13,841 nucleotides of DNA from Fusobacterium sp. (lineage in GTDB: Bacteria > Fusobacteriota > Fusobacteriia > Fusobacteriales > Fusobacteriaceae), in NCBI GenBank assembly GCA_019410665.1, contig DXSD01000052.1, forward strand, positions 1-13,841, in the 5' to 3' direction. The position numbers and the translations under genes are program-made. Numbering within the stretch: position 1 is the first letter of the stretch; each line of letters begins with the position of its first letter. The notes under the pieces are model-generated. The model searched no databases. It was given only the letters and a program-made list of their open reading frames with translations, and was not told the origin of the DNA. Below are positions 13,641 through 13,841 of the stretch, piece by piece.

Positions 13641-13809
13641 AATTAGAAACTCAAGAATAACTTTCGTTCAAAGAATAAAGAGCAAGTATGGCTCGGCTCA
13701 TTAAAAACACAAAACTCACTTCGTTCAAACAGTTGTGTTTTTTAGCATTCGCCTTCACTGACTTGCTCTATTTATTCTTCTCAATCTTCGTTATTCTTGA
13801 GTTTTAATT
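13641..13809 (+). repeat. Long imperfect hairpin element 3, downstream of upp
   Basis: Three nested stems occur. The outer stem pairs 13647-13661 (AAACTCAAGAATAAC) with 13790-13804, and AATT outside it pairs too. The middle stem pairs 13672-13687 with 13761-13778. The inner stem pairs 13702-13715 with 13731-13744. They are separated by two internal loops, and the tip contains CACTTCGTTCAAAC. The inner-loop strands ATGGCTCGGCTCATT and AGCATTCGCCTTCACTG closely resemble those of the element after the aminopeptidase gene. A T-rich tail (13803-13812) follows, as in a terminator. It begins 30 nt after the upp stop. No other gene is seen between upp and the right edge. Confidence 0.75.
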
Positions 13810-13818
13810 TTTATCAAC

Positions 13819-13833
13819 TTCCTAATTTAGGAA
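13819..13833. repeat. Perfect 15-bp inverted repeat
   Basis: TTCCTAA-T-TTAGGAA at the far right, outside the long hairpin. It could be an operator or part of the control region of the next gene outside the window. Confidence 0.35.
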
Positions 13834-13841
13834 ATGTAACC

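Overview
The window is strongly AT-rich and almost fully packed with housekeeping and energy-metabolism genes. The best fit is a butyrate-forming Fusobacterium-type anaerobe. The reasons are the very low GC, A/T-ending codons, a bcd-etfB-etfA operon of the electron-bifurcating type, and a glmS gene behind a glmS ribozyme. Genus assignment is inference from gene content; no marker gene here proves it.

Layout, left to right. Minus-strand cluster 1 (1-2017) reads right to left: a YycJ/WalJ-type metallo-beta-lactamase nuclease, a degenerate uracil-DNA-glycosylase-family protein, 5-formyltetrahydrofolate cyclo-ligase, and the first 11 codons of yebC, which runs off the left edge and seems to have its own promoter. 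A 524-base gene-free stretch (2018-2541) holds the yycJ promoter region and two conspicuous long hairpins. Cluster 2 (2542-6161, minus) is glmS followed by a three-domain Xaa-Pro aminopeptidase. It is preceded by a glmS self-cleaving riboswitch-ribozyme (about 6193-6384), and its promoter -35 box lies inside the terminator of the next operon. Cluster 3 (6472-9519, minus) is bcd-etfB-etfA, encoding butyryl-CoA dehydrogenase and its electron-transfer flavoprotein. It has a leader of about 235 nt that carries an inverted repeat at the predicted start of transcription and an odd G-rich block. A TDT/TehA-type transporter (10018-10965, minus) stands alone. An RNase H with a viroplasmin-like N-terminal domain, followed by a YwaF/TIGR02206-type membrane protein, forms a two-gene minus-strand operon ending in a strong terminator. 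At 12.6 kb transcription diverges: rpmE (ribosomal protein L31, zinc type) and upp (uracil phosphoribosyltransferase) are on the plus strand, each with its own promoter.

The most unusual material is non-coding. Two hairpins of about 165-170 nt lie just downstream of the Xaa-Pro aminopeptidase gene (2350-2519, read on minus) and upp (13641-13809, read on plus). Read in the sense of their upstream genes, they share one architecture: outer, middle and inner stems separated by two asymmetric internal loops. The stem sequences differ between copies but stay self-complementary, while the inner internal-loop strands are conserved in sequence. Both end in U-rich tails. This looks like a family of structured 3'-UTR, terminator-like or mobile RNA elements. 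A shorter relative may sit at 2131-2210.

Three start sites were moved to internal codons with good Shine-Dalgarno spacing: the UDG-family gene to GTG at 1230, etfB to ATG at 8314, and upp to ATG at 12988. No tRNA, rRNA, CRISPR array or complete insertion sequence was seen.
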